Shown: positions 1 through 6,960 of the stretch, piece by piece
Layout of the letters: every line of letters starts with the position of its first letter
Numbering within the stretch: position 1 is the first letter of the stretch
Source of the DNA: UBA1794 sp964439955
Lineage (GTDB): Bacteria; Bacteroidota; Bacteroidia; Bacteroidales; Bacteroidaceae
Direction of reading: 5' to 3'
Length of the DNA: 28,900 bases
NCBI GenBank assembly: GCA_964439955.1
Contig: CAYTPX010000025.1
Coordinates: 1 to 28,900 of the forward strand
The notes under the pieces: generated by a model
What the model was told of the DNA's origin: nothing
What the model saw: the letters and a program-made list of their open reading frames with translations, nothing else
The model's database searches: none
Translations under genes and position numbers: made by a program

Positions 1-118
1 TTTCTTCCTGACACTCTTAAAAGAAAGAATGAGACAGGTTGAAAATTAGACGTGAGAACAGGAGGACTTTTTTTTGAAATAAATCCATTTTATAGGGTGA
101 ATCTGAAAAAAGTCCTCT
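1..118. repeat. Intergenic cassette repeat, copy A (5' part cut by the window edge)
   Basis: Two parts recur elsewhere in the first 2 kb. The left part (1-22, beginning TTTCTTCCTGACACTCTTAA) matches 1048-1066. The right part (61-118) matches 1861-1918 almost base for base, and 1109-1161 more loosely. The right part is an imperfect palindrome with 12-bp arms: GAGGACTTTTTT at 62-73 and AAAAAAGTCCTC at 106-117. It sits directly upstream of the PBP-like lipoprotein gene. Seen: repetition and symmetry. Inferred: a recombination or cassette-boundary site. Confidence 0.7.
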
Positions 119-153
119 ATCTTTATAGGACAATTCAAATAAATCAAAAACTG

Positions 154-1029
154 ATGAAAGCAGCATTTGCATTTATCGTTGCAGCCGTCTTGTCGGCATG
201 TAATTCAAGACAGGCTCAAACAGGACACATCCCCACTATTGACAGTACATTGCAGGCTCAAACAGAAATCATCCTGCAACAAAAGCTGACCGAAATCGGT
301 GCTACAAAGGGGCAGGTTATCGTGATGGAGGTACAGACGGGGGACGTGAAAGCAATGGCCGGTTCGGCATTCACGCCCCAAGAGTCAGGGTTGGTGCGCA
401 CAGCCTCACTGTTGGCGGCTTTGGAGACAGGAAAGATAAGACTGGCTGATACGGTAAATGTGGGAAACGGCATTTGCGTCGTTGGCAATGATACCGTACA
501 CGACTATAACTGGCGCAGGGGAGGATATGGAGAACTTACTGTAGAGAAAAGTTTTGGGAAGTCATCCAACGTAGCCAGTTACAAAATATCGGAAAAAGCA
601 TTTGGAGACGGACAGGCTTTTGCGAAAGCCCTTGCGAAATATGGCTACCAAGTGAAAGACATAAGTCTCGCTTATAATCCTTCTGGATATGGCATCCTGA
701 CCACTCCGCTACAAAACCTTACTTTCTATAATGCCATCGCCAAAGGCACTATTGCCAAAGGAACTGGCATTGGGGAAGCATTGGAATATACGGTGGCTGA
801 AGGATTGGGAAAACCTGCCATGTCTGACAAAGTACGGGTAGCTGGCGCAACCGGAACTATCCGGCTTTCGGGTAATGAATATGCAGCGGAGTTCTGCGGC
901 TACGTGCCAGCTGACAACCCCCGATACAGTATTATCGTTTCCATTAACAAACAAGGATTTCCTGTGAGCGGTGGGCTTATGGCCGGGAGTGTGTTCAAAG
1001 AGATAGTAAACCTCTTATGGAACGATTAA
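154..1029 (+). CDS. PBP transpeptidase-like lipoprotein lacking the catalytic residues
   Basis: Predicted 291-residue lipoprotein. Starting at ATG 154 gives a clean signal peptide with lipobox LSAC (Cys16); an upstream GTG at 52 would put a long tail in front of it, so it was rejected. Residues 50-285 resemble only the transpeptidase domain of FtsI-type penicillin-binding proteins, for example the NWRRGGYG stretch at 119-126. The SxN motif survives as S137-S138-N139. The SxxK position reads G79-L-V-R82 and the KTG position reads A232-T-G, so nucleophile and general base are missing. The N-terminal PBP module is absent and the protein is about half the length of FtsI. It is therefore unlikely to crosslink peptidoglycan or bind beta-lactams covalently. 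It lies alone between repeats, as a cassette would. A role in binding envelope components or in protection from effectors is only a guess. Confidence 0.75.
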   Translation: MKAAFAFIVAAVLSACNSRQAQTGHIPTIDSTLQAQTEIILQQKLTEIGATKGQVIVMEVQTGDVKAMAGSAFTPQESGLVRTASLLAALETGKIRLADTVNVGNGICVVGNDTVHDYNWRRGGYGELTVEKSFGKSSNVASYKISEKAFGDGQAFAKALAKYGYQVKDISLAYNPSGYGILTTPLQNLTFYNAIAKGTIAKGTGIGEALEYTVAEGLGKPAMSDKVRVAGATGTIRLSGNEYAAEFCGYVPADNPRYSIIVSINKQGFPVSGGLMAGSVFKEIVNLLWND

Positions 1030-1194
1030 ACTTTTTATTTGCCCATTTTTCTTCCTGACATTCTTAATAAAGACAAGTCAGAGCGTCTGAAAAACGGGCA
1101 TAGGACAAGAGGACTTTTTTGAAGAAACCTATTTTATTGGAAGGATTGGAAAAAGGTACTCACTAGGAACTGACAATATAAAAACAGCATATAA
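1030..1194. repeat. Intergenic cassette repeat, copy B
   Basis: This gene-free stretch contains two palindromes. The first has arms TGCCCATTTTTC (1040-1051) and GAAAAACGGGCA (1089-1100), with an inner CTGAC/GTCAG pair (1055-1059, 1077-1081). The second has arms GAGGACTTTTTT (1109-1120) and the diverged AAAAAGGTACTC (1150-1161). The bases around 1048-1066 match the start of copy A. It separates the PBP-like gene from the HAD-fold gene and would form stem-loops as RNA or single-stranded DNA. No clear promoter was seen. Confidence 0.65.
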
Positions 1195-1791
1195 ATGTCA
1201 AATATGAAAGACATGTCAGCTGACAATAGTAGCCCGATAGTGTTTCTTGACATAGACGGGGTACTGCACTCCTTTGATTATGAGAAATATCTCACCATTC
1301 ATAATATGGATTGGTTTGACAAAGACGGTGCAATATTTGCCCCTGATTGCATTGACGCTTTCAGAGAACTGATTAGAGCCACCAATGCACAAATCGTTAT
1401 TTCTTCATCATGGAAAGACAGCAGGATATGCAAGAATGCCTTATCCATTTTGAAAGATATATGGAAACGCAGAAATTTACCAGGAGAAATAATTGATGTT
1501 ACACCAACCCTTACTCCTGATGAATTGCAGTTCCTTTATGGGGTTCGTACAACGCGGAAATGGAAGGGATATGAGATTGATTTGTGGCTGCAACATAATC
1601 CACAATGCCAATCATATATAATCATAGATGACCAAGATGTTGTCTTAGACTGTCAGAAAACATTTTTTATAAAGACAAATGGGAATAAGGGATTACAAGA
1701 CAAAGACGTTAAAAGAGCAGCTAAAATACTTTGTCGATTAAGTAAGAAAAGATATAATGGTTGGTTTCAGAGAATACTGCACGGAAGATAA
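1195..1791 (+). CDS. HAD-superfamily protein, HAD_SAK (RNA-repair-associated) type
   Basis: Cytosolic protein of 198 residues with the HAD phosphohydrolase motifs in order. Motif I is D19-I-D21-G-V, motif II is the serine run S70-S-S-W-K74, a Lys-Gly (124-125) stands in the motif III region, and motif IV is D145-D146. The compact pattern (FLDIDGVL, ISSSWK, IDD, then a TNxxxGL stretch near 161-167) fits the HAD domain found in Swiss-army-knife RNA repair proteins (HAD_SAK_2). Such domains are thought to remove phosphates, possibly from nucleic-acid ends. All catalytic aspartates are present, so it may be active. The start ATG at 1195 has in-frame alternatives at 1204 and 1213. It is a solitary gene between repeats with A+T-rich codon use. 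Substrate and biological role are unknown; an immunity or RNA-repair function is speculative. Confidence 0.7.
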   Translation: MSNMKDMSADNSSPIVFLDIDGVLHSFDYEKYLTIHNMDWFDKDGAIFAPDCIDAFRELIRATNAQIVISSSWKDSRICKNALSILKDIWKRRNLPGEIIDVTPTLTPDELQFLYGVRTTRKWKGYEIDLWLQHNPQCQSYIIIDDQDVVLDCQKTFFIKTNGNKGLQDKDVKRAAKILCRLSKKRYNGWFQRILHGR

Positions 1792-2263
1792 AGACTGGTT
1801 GGATTTTGCTTTTTGTTTGATAGTTTATCAGGAGAAATAAGTTGTCCGGATTATACATTAGGGGGGCTTTTTTTGAAATAAATCCATTTCATAGGGTGAA
1901 CCTGAAAAAAGTACCACCTACCAAGAAAGCCGCTTTATCCTATATTTCCGCAATTAGAATTAGACAGCTTTTCAAGTGGTTATAAACACCTGAATAAGAA
2001 AGATTATACACTCAAATTTCTTGCTATTACTTGCGCACCCCAACTAAAAGTGCTAACTTTACAGCGAGATAATAAACATTGTTCAACCACTCTTGATAGA
2101 CAAAAGTTCAACCACGAGTTAAACCGAAAGAAGCGTAAAGTAAAGTTCAATAACATTTGAAAGGACAATAAGATAATCGTAAGATTCGCTGGCTCAGCAG
2201 GTAGCCTTTTGAAAGACGAGCCGTAGGCGAGACTTTTAAAAGGTGAAAAGCGACAACAAAAGG
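1792..2263. repeat. Gene-free tail of the acquired region with cassette repeat copy C
   Basis: Copy C lies at 1861-1918 and differs from copy A (61-118) at only a few bases over the core between the two arms. The left element seen in copies A and B was not found here. No gene follows copy C. Further on there is an inverted repeat with arms CCTTTTGAAAG (2205-2215) and CTTTTAAAAGG (2233-2243). No open frame in 1920-2260 looks like protein. This may be the end of the array, or a site that has lost its cargo. Confidence 0.55.
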
Positions 2264-2307
2264 ACAAGTCCTGCAAAATCTATGTTTTGCGGGACTTGTT
2301 TTTTTTG
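2264..2307 (+). terminator. Rho-independent terminator
   Basis: Arms ACAAGTCCTGCAAAA (2264-2278) and TTTTGCGGGACTTGT (2285-2299) pair along 15 bases with one G-U wobble. The loop is TCTATG, and eight T (2300-2307) follow. It would end plus-strand transcription coming from the cassette-like genes. Confidence 0.8.
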
Positions 2308-2323
2308 ATGCGGGGCAAGGTAA

Positions 2324-2490
2324 ATTGAAGCGAGACAAGGAAAAAAGGACGGTAGTATGCTTATCATGCGACGTGTTGCCATTGACGGGAAACTGGCGCA
2401 GTTCAACACCGAACTTGAAGCCAATCCCAAGTCCCGGCCGGTGCGCCAGGCTGCCGGGCGGGTAGGGTTTGGGCGTCGGCGAGCCGTTTC
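2324..2490 (+). pseudogene. Decayed N-terminal fragment of a tyrosine recombinase (Bacteroidetes phage-integrase type)
   Basis: Translation in the frame of ATG 2357, read back to 2324, gives a short stretch containing KKDGS, then MRRVAIDGK, then LAQFNTELE. This matches the start of the arm-type DNA-binding region common to Bacteroidetes integrases (a KKxGxxPI-like run, R-x-T-x-DGK, EFST). After about 45 residues the similarity fades into the Arg/Gly-rich stretch VRQAAGRVGFGRR, and the frame stops at 2519-2521. No core-binding or catalytic domain (R...HxxR...Y) follows. It lies just after the terminator that closes the A+T-rich region and at the switch to higher G+C, as expected for a relic at a mobile-element boundary. 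Recognition rests on a short match. Confidence 0.5.
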
Positions 2491-2494
2491 CACT

Positions 2495-2534
2495 AAAAAA
2501 GGAAGTACCATGTCAGGGTAAACATGGTACTTCC
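2495..2534 (-). terminator. Rho-independent terminator for the minus-strand lipoprotein gene
   Basis: A perfect 13-bp stem is formed by GGAAGTACCATGT (2501-2513) and ACATGGTACTTCC (2522-2534) with an 8-base loop. Six A at 2495-2500 give the T-run on the minus strand. It lies about 130 bases beyond the stop of the pore-former-like gene. The 2535-2667 stretch between them shows no other feature. Confidence 0.75.
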
Positions 2535-2667
2535 CCATGCCGGGATACGGGAGGTTGTTCCGTGCCGTCAGCGCCCGTCCGCCTGGCAGGCTGTGGAGAT
2601 GCGCCGTCCGGCCTTTCCTTTTCCTTTCCCGTTGCTGCCGTCCGCAAGGGCCGGCGCTTGCGCTGTG

Positions 2668-3082
2668 TCAGTCGAAGTCCGAGGCTTGCAGGAATGGCAA
2701 AGTGAACGTTTTCTTTAAAGTAACTGTCCTATTCTCTTCTCCGCAAAGCTGTCCGGCCTTGCCGCAGGAAGAACGGATCGTTACATTATTGGTACTTATC
2801 ATTTGCGGGGCTTCGCTTGCTTCCTGGAATGAAATGATGCAATCCGTCCCGGCCGTGAACGTTTCCCTGCCACACTGCGCGCCTTCGTGCATGCTGGTAC
2901 ATGCCGTATAAAATGGCGCGTAGCTTGTGGAAGCTGCCGCGAGACTGAAGTTCCAACCTGATTGGGTATTCTGGCTACAGCGGTTTGATATGGTTACGTC
3001 ATCGATTGCATAAGTACGGGATGTATTGACCGATATGCCTCCGCTTATTCTTCCCGCATTCAACCCGGTCTCGCTTTCTGAA
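2668..3082 (-). pseudogene. Out-of-frame C-terminal part of the pore-former-like lipoprotein
   Basis: This open frame continues the upstream 538-residue protein if the G run at 3100-3093 is one base shorter: the reading then passes through GGVGF, DSESETGLNAGR and on to a stop at 2668, giving one protein of about 676 residues. It has alternating small/polar strands (GGISVNTSRTYAIDD), a tryptophan strand (SGWNFSLA) and several cysteines. In leukocidin and Vibrio cholerae cytolysin families, stretches of this kind form the membrane stem and rim. On its own it has no ATG near its beginning (only TTG at 3063), so separate translation is unlikely. It is a lost, switchable or mis-sequenced C-terminus. 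Confidence 0.6.
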
Positions 3083-4699
3083 TCAAACCCTACCCCCCCC
3101 TGAGAGATTCCATGAAAAGCCGGAGGTGTATGACGTGGAGCTTTGCGTTGTTTCGGGACTGCTTCGATGAATTACCATGTTCAATGCACCGTTGCCGTAG
3201 GGGGTGGTCGTGGTCTCGATCTCCTTGCCGTACCATTGGCATACTTTGGCAATTGTGTGACAGCCGTCTGTCGTCACGGCTGCGTTGTACACGCCTGCAT
3301 AGCAATTCCCAAAAGAACACATGATCTCTTGGTGTATGTAGTAGTAGTTTCTCCCTTCATCGATGGAATAGGCATTCCAGATGTCGTATTCAACGCTATA
3401 AACATTAGACACGTCACCGGTGATATCTGCTTTTCCGGGGTTTTGGTAATCATTCTTCCCCAGTGTATGCGTATAGGATAGATAAAGTTTTGTCGCGGCT
3501 ACCAATTCCGTCATCTCTTGCAGCTCGTCATCAGTGCTCCGCGTCGAGGCATTGAGGAAGTTCGTGCTTGTGCCTGTGCCGTAAAGCGCCTTTTGAATGC
3601 TGGCCAAGGCTTGGTCTATGATATGGCCTTGCGTGTAGTCGCTGACATGGTTGCCCTCATCGTCCCTCGGCGACAGCCTGTAGAAGAGCCTCGAGTAGGG
3701 GGAGCTGTCGTTGTCCGACAGGTTCACGGCGGCATCGGCAATGATGAACAGGTCCCCGGCCACGTCCGTGCCTTCCGGTACAAAATTGTGGGCTTCGATG
3801 GTGGTGCAGAAATCCGCAAGGGTCTGGTAGGAGTCTATCTCGTCGAGTATGAATATCGCCCCGTTTGCCGCGCTCGCCCGCAGCGCCTCTTTGTCCACCG
3901 AGTTTGCCTCGCCGCCCTTGAGGAAGAGGAAGTCGCCCTTGGACAACTCTTGCCCCGCCGTATATTGCCGCCTGTCGCTGAAGCGGGCCACCATGTTGTC
4001 GTGGAGGAACTGGTGGTCGGTCGCCAAGTCGACGGTCGAGACGTAGTAAAGCGTGTTTGCCATCGTGACGTTCTCTTCGTCTTCTTCCGGCAGCCCGCCT
4101 GCTTCTACCAGGTCGCTGTCGTCGATAGTGTAGTCGATCTCCGTTATGCCGTTGTCATCGACCGAAAACAGTTCCTGGAGGTCAAGCACGGCGGCAAGCT
4201 GTTCGTAAAAGAGCGAGTCGTTCCCGTAATTGAGCGTGAGTTCTTCCGAGCTTGAATGCTCCTTGATGTCGACGACGCTGTTGCCTTCCATCAGGCGGAC
4301 GGTGCAGCTGTATTCATATTGCACCGTGATTGCGCTTGCGGGGGTGGCGTCCGCCTCGCGCAGGGGCGAAACGATCATGCCGACTGTCGCCGGGGTGTCG
4401 TAGGTCAGCGTCTTCGTCCATGTCTGGCCGCTGGACAGCGTGTCGCAAACCGCGCTGTCTTCGAAGTGGGTGATGGGATACATGATCACTACATCGGCCA
4501 TGTCGCCCAGGCCCTCGCCGAGGGAGTAGGCCAATTCAACCTCGACCCTCCGGTTGGGCGGCCCGTCGGTAGCCTGTCCAAGGTCTTCATCCTCATTGCA
4601 GGAAGTTGCGCCCATTGCCACTGCTACTGCCATTGCCAGATGCAACGGCAATATATTATATGGCAAGCGGTTTCCGCAAAATTTTGTGTATTGGCTCAA
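3083..4699 (-). CDS. Surface lipoprotein resembling leukocidin/cytolysin pore formers, truncated by frameshift at G8
   Basis: Predicted 538-residue lipoprotein. The hydrophobic stretch before Cys34 ends in a GATSC lipobox, and the acidic NEDED after the Cys resembles a Bacteroidetes surface-export signal. Residues 40-260 are beta-rich and acidic; 270-400 form a mixed domain that I do not recognise. From about 430 (YSVEYDIWNAYSIDEGRNYYYIH) to the end the pattern of short beta strands followed by a Ser/Thr-rich segment (SYTSGFSWNLSGG) resembles the approach to the stem of leukocidin-family toxins. The frame ends six codons after that at a run of eight G (3100-3093); the continuation lies in another frame. 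The start is uncertain: TTG 4699 gives a usable signal peptide, while the first ATG (4633) leaves it very short. The pore-former assignment rests on motif pattern, not on a search. Confidence 0.5.
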   Translation of the reverse strand: MSQYTKFCGNRLPYNILPLHLAMAVAVAMGATSCNEDEDLGQATDGPPNRRVEVELAYSLGEGLGDMADVVIMYPITHFEDSAVCDTLSSGQTWTKTLTYDTPATVGMIVSPLREADATPASAITVQYEYSCTVRLMEGNSVVDIKEHSSSEELTLNYGNDSLFYEQLAAVLDLQELFSVDDNGITEIDYTIDDSDLVEAGGLPEEDEENVTMANTLYYVSTVDLATDHQFLHDNMVARFSDRRQYTAGQELSKGDFLFLKGGEANSVDKEALRASAANGAIFILDEIDSYQTLADFCTTIEAHNFVPEGTDVAGDLFIIADAAVNLSDNDSSPYSRLFYRLSPRDDEGNHVSDYTQGHIIDQALASIQKALYGTGTSTNFLNASTRSTDDELQEMTELVAATKLYLSYTHTLGKNDYQNPGKADITGDVSNVYSVEYDIWNAYSIDEGRNYYYIHQEIMCSFGNCYAGVYNAAVTTDGCHTIAKVCQWYGKEIETTTTPYGNGALNMVIHRSSPETTQSSTSYTSGFSWNLSGGGRV

Positions 4700-4710
4700 G
4701 AGGGGCTATT

Positions 4711-4747
4711 AAAAAGTCAAGCGGCTATCCAACCCGGATAGCCGCTT
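4711..4747 (-). terminator. Rho-independent terminator after the AraC-family gene
   Basis: A perfect 12-bp stem is made by AAGCGGCTATCC (4719-4730) and GGATAGCCGCTT (4736-4747) with a 5-base loop. The A-run at 4711-4715 gives GACTTTTT on the minus strand. It begins 38 bases past the AraC-family stop codon. Confidence 0.8.
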
Positions 4748-4784
4748 CTGCCGTGTTTATGCATGTTTTTTTTAACGCCGGTTT

Positions 4785-5612
4785 TCATGCATGGACGGCT
4801 ACCCTTCCCGGCGGCACTCCGAACTGCCGTTTGAATGCGCAGGAGAAGTGCGAGCGGTTCTTGAAACCTACCGCCACGTACACGTCGGATGGCTTGTATT
4901 TTCCTTTGTGGAGCATCTCGTATGCCTTGTCGAGCCGCCTTTTTATGAGCCATTTCTCCGGCGGGAGGTCGCTTACTTTGGCAAAGTCACGTTTGAAAGT
5001 GGCAAGGCTTCGGCCTGTATAAGTGGCAAACTCTTCCAATGTCATGTCCTGTGTGTAATTTGCTTCCATGAAGGGCAGCAAGTCTATCTTCCACGATTCG
5101 TTGAAGTCGAACAGCGTGGGGTAGAAACGTGCGTCCGTATCGAGCAGGCAATATAGAGCTTCCTGCATTTTCAGCCGGATTATCTCGTCTTTGGGCTTGG
5201 CGTTTGCGTCCGTGTAAGGGAAGAGTGAGAGGAAAAGGCTTTGCAGCGCGGGCGTCCGGGGCAGCAGGATGGCAGCCTCGCGGGCACGTTTCACCCCCTC
5301 AGGCAATGCCGTCTTGTCCAACCGGCTGAAGAAGCCGCGCAGGAAGCTGCGTTCGAAGCGGATGCTAATGGCCTTGTAGGGGGCATCGCCTGCCGCGTGC
5401 TTCAGCAGCTTCACTTGGTGGTCGCGCTTGATGAACACATAGCTTCCCTTGCCGGCTTTCAGCGTGTGCCCGTTGTCTTCCACTACCATTTCGCCCGAAT
5501 AGACGTAGATGAGGACGTGGACAGGCATCCGGTATTCCGAGAGCATCTCGTGTGGCACGAAGCAACTATATACTATGTCCCAATGCTTATATACTTGTGA
5601 TTCTTTTAACAT
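4785..5612 (-). CDS. AraC/XylS-family transcriptional regulator
   Basis: Protein of 275 residues. The N-terminal half (about 10-170) is a cupin-like sensory domain with beta strands such as VHVLIYVYSG and GKGSYVFIKRDH. The C-terminal part (about 175-270) is the double helix-turn-helix DNA-binding domain: MTLEEFATYTGRSLATFKRDF forms the first HTH, and the second contains the family signature VAVGFKNRSHFSCAFKRQFG at 247-265. The most C-terminal Pro-Pro-Gly fits the usual ending. It is likely a local activator for the transporter and oxidoreductase genes directly upstream on the same strand, 125 bases away. The inducer cannot be read from the sequence. Confidence 0.9.
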   Translation of the reverse strand: MLKESQVYKHWDIVYSCFVPHEMLSEYRMPVHVLIYVYSGEMVVEDNGHTLKAGKGSYVFIKRDHQVKLLKHAAGDAPYKAISIRFERSFLRGFFSRLDKTALPEGVKRAREAAILLPRTPALQSLFLSLFPYTDANAKPKDEIIRLKMQEALYCLLDTDARFYPTLFDFNESWKIDLLPFMEANYTQDMTLEEFATYTGRSLATFKRDFAKVSDLPPEKWLIKRRLDKAYEMLHKGKYKPSDVYVAVGFKNRSHFSCAFKRQFGVPPGRVAVHA

Positions 5613-5737
5613 GACAATGCGAAGTTAAAGGTTTGCCGCCGGTTGGACAAGCTTTTCCCCTGTTTCCCGCATCCCGGCGGCGTGGGATCCGGGGTGGCCT
5701 AATGCCTTGGCTGGCAAGGAAAGCGCAAACCGGCAGG

Positions 5738-6667
5738 TTACAGCCTAATCATCGCCACCCCTGCCACCATCAGCGCAATGCCGACGAGTTGGACGGAAGT
5801 AGTGCGCCGCTTCACCGCTCCCATCCAGCCGCGTCCCTCCATCAGAAGGCTGAGTGCCGTCTGGCCGAGCAAGAATGCCATGAAGAACGCTCCGGTGCCA
5901 ATTTGCGGTATCAGCCATGCGTTGCCGAATACCGAAACAGCACCGCACACGCCACCCAGCCACATCCACCACGGGTTTCCTTTGGCAAAAGACTTGCGCA
6001 CGTAGGCAATCTTTCCGTTCCCGATGCAGATGGTGGCAATAGCTGAGGTCGCTATCAGGAACGACACGGTGGATGCCTGTACCGCCGAACCAAGGCAAAT
6101 GCCCAGCTTCCCGTATATCGCGCCGATGGAGGCCATCAGGCAGCCTGCCGCGATGCCCGTCAACTGCCAGGGCAAGACGTGCCGGGTCGTAGAAAAGTGT
6201 GCCTCTTGTTTCTTCCCAAGGCTCGGCACGGCTACTGCCAACAGCACGCCGCCTATCAGCAGGAGCATCGCCCCGGCGCGCATTGCCGAGAGTGGGATGC
6301 GCACCGAACCGAAAAGCCCGAAATGGTCAATGGCAAGGCTGAACAGCAGCTGCCCCAAGAGGGGAAGGATGGCCGTCTGTAGCTGTCCGATCGCACGGAA
6401 CAGGTGGATTGTGGCGGTGATGGTGAACAGGGCGATGATGCCGCCTGTCCACCCCCACCACGGCACACCGGCTATCTGTGTGGCGGATGGGAGTAACGGG
6501 ATTCCCCATGCGGTCGAAATTGCCGCCAGCAGCAGGGAAGACACTGCAAACGAAACGCACGTAACAACGAACGCCGGGCCTATGCTCGCCCGCATCCGTG
6601 CGTTTGCCGCAGTCTGGACGGGGACGAGCATGCCCATCAACAAGGCTATAGTTAAAAGTGCCCACAT
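5738..6667 (-). CDS. DMT-superfamily transporter, YdcZ (DUF606) type, two-repeat form
   Basis: Hydrophobic protein of 309 residues with about ten membrane segments. The start (LLMGMLVPVQTAANARMRASIG) and the PWWGWTGG segment near residue 88 are typical of YdcZ/DUF606 proteins. The pattern recurs in the second half (a Gly-rich helix, then NPWWMWLGGVCGA near 230), so this is a fusion of two ordinary ~150-residue units. Substrate is unknown; members are presumed small-molecule transporters of the inner membrane. The start ATG 6667 lies inside the last codons of the truncated aldo/keto reductase gene, so the two are translationally linked. It belongs to the minus-strand run with the SDR protein and perhaps the AraC regulator. 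Confidence 0.85.
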   Translation of the reverse strand: MWALLTIALLMGMLVPVQTAANARMRASIGPAFVVTCVSFAVSSLLLAAISTAWGIPLLPSATQIAGVPWWGWTGGIIALFTITATIHLFRAIGQLQTAILPLLGQLLFSLAIDHFGLFGSVRIPLSAMRAGAMLLLIGGVLLAVAVPSLGKKQEAHFSTTRHVLPWQLTGIAAGCLMASIGAIYGKLGICLGSAVQASTVSFLIATSAIATICIGNGKIAYVRKSFAKGNPWWMWLGGVCGAVSVFGNAWLIPQIGTGAFFMAFLLGQTALSLLMEGRGWMGAVKRRTTSVQLVGIALMVAGVAMIRL

Positions 6668-6951
6668 AAGGAATCATGATTATATATGTACGCCAGGGCT
6701 GCCGGTGAATATTTCGTGTACAACACGATCTCGTTGCGGATAGGTTTCAAGGCTTTCCCGACAAGTTCCTCATTGCGGTAAGTTGCATATATTTCGGCAG
6801 TATCATAAAAATTGCAACCCATGTCGTATGCCTCGCGCATCAGCCGAACCGATTCTTTTTCTTCGGGTATTTTGCCATAGGCAGTGCTGAAGCCCATGCA
6901 CCCCATGCCGACGGCGGATACCTTCATGTTTCGTAATCGTCTTGTTTTCAT
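6652..6951 (-). pseudogene. Aldo/keto reductase, N-terminal fragment
   Basis: Only 99 residues, against roughly 300-330 for the family. The first 75 are standard for the family: the strand SAVGMGCMGFS, then the catalytic-Asp/Tyr region NFYDTAEIYATYRNEELVGKAL (Asp53 and Tyr58 by family pattern), then RNEIVLYTK. From there the match ends abruptly in unrelated residues and a stop at 6652. Catalytic Lys and His, and the NADPH-binding C-terminal half, are absent, so the product should be inactive. The reading frame runs into the start of the YdcZ-type transporter gene, which suggests an internal deletion that joined the two genes. It begins nine bases after the SDR gene. Confidence 0.75.
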
Positions 6952-6960
6952 CGTTCTTGG

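Noticed and set aside
1..1918. Classical integron attC sites
   Set aside because: The repeats are palindromic and flank single genes, but I could not place the paired RYYYAAC and GTTRRRY core sites, so no attC was called.
2186..2204. Fragment resembling the D-arm of a tRNA (GCTGGCTCAGCAGGTAG)
   Set aside because: No anticodon arm, T-arm or acceptor complement follows; it is at most a remnant.
3518..4255. Open frame of 245 codons on the plus strand opposite the pore-former-like gene
   Set aside because: Val/Arg/Gly-rich shadow of a codon-biased minus-strand gene; no start context or family resemblance.
5620..5651. Promoter-like CTTG-N20-TAACTTCG in front of the AraC-family gene
   Set aside because: Both boxes are imperfect and the -7 box lies only seven bases from the start codon, leaving no room for a leader.
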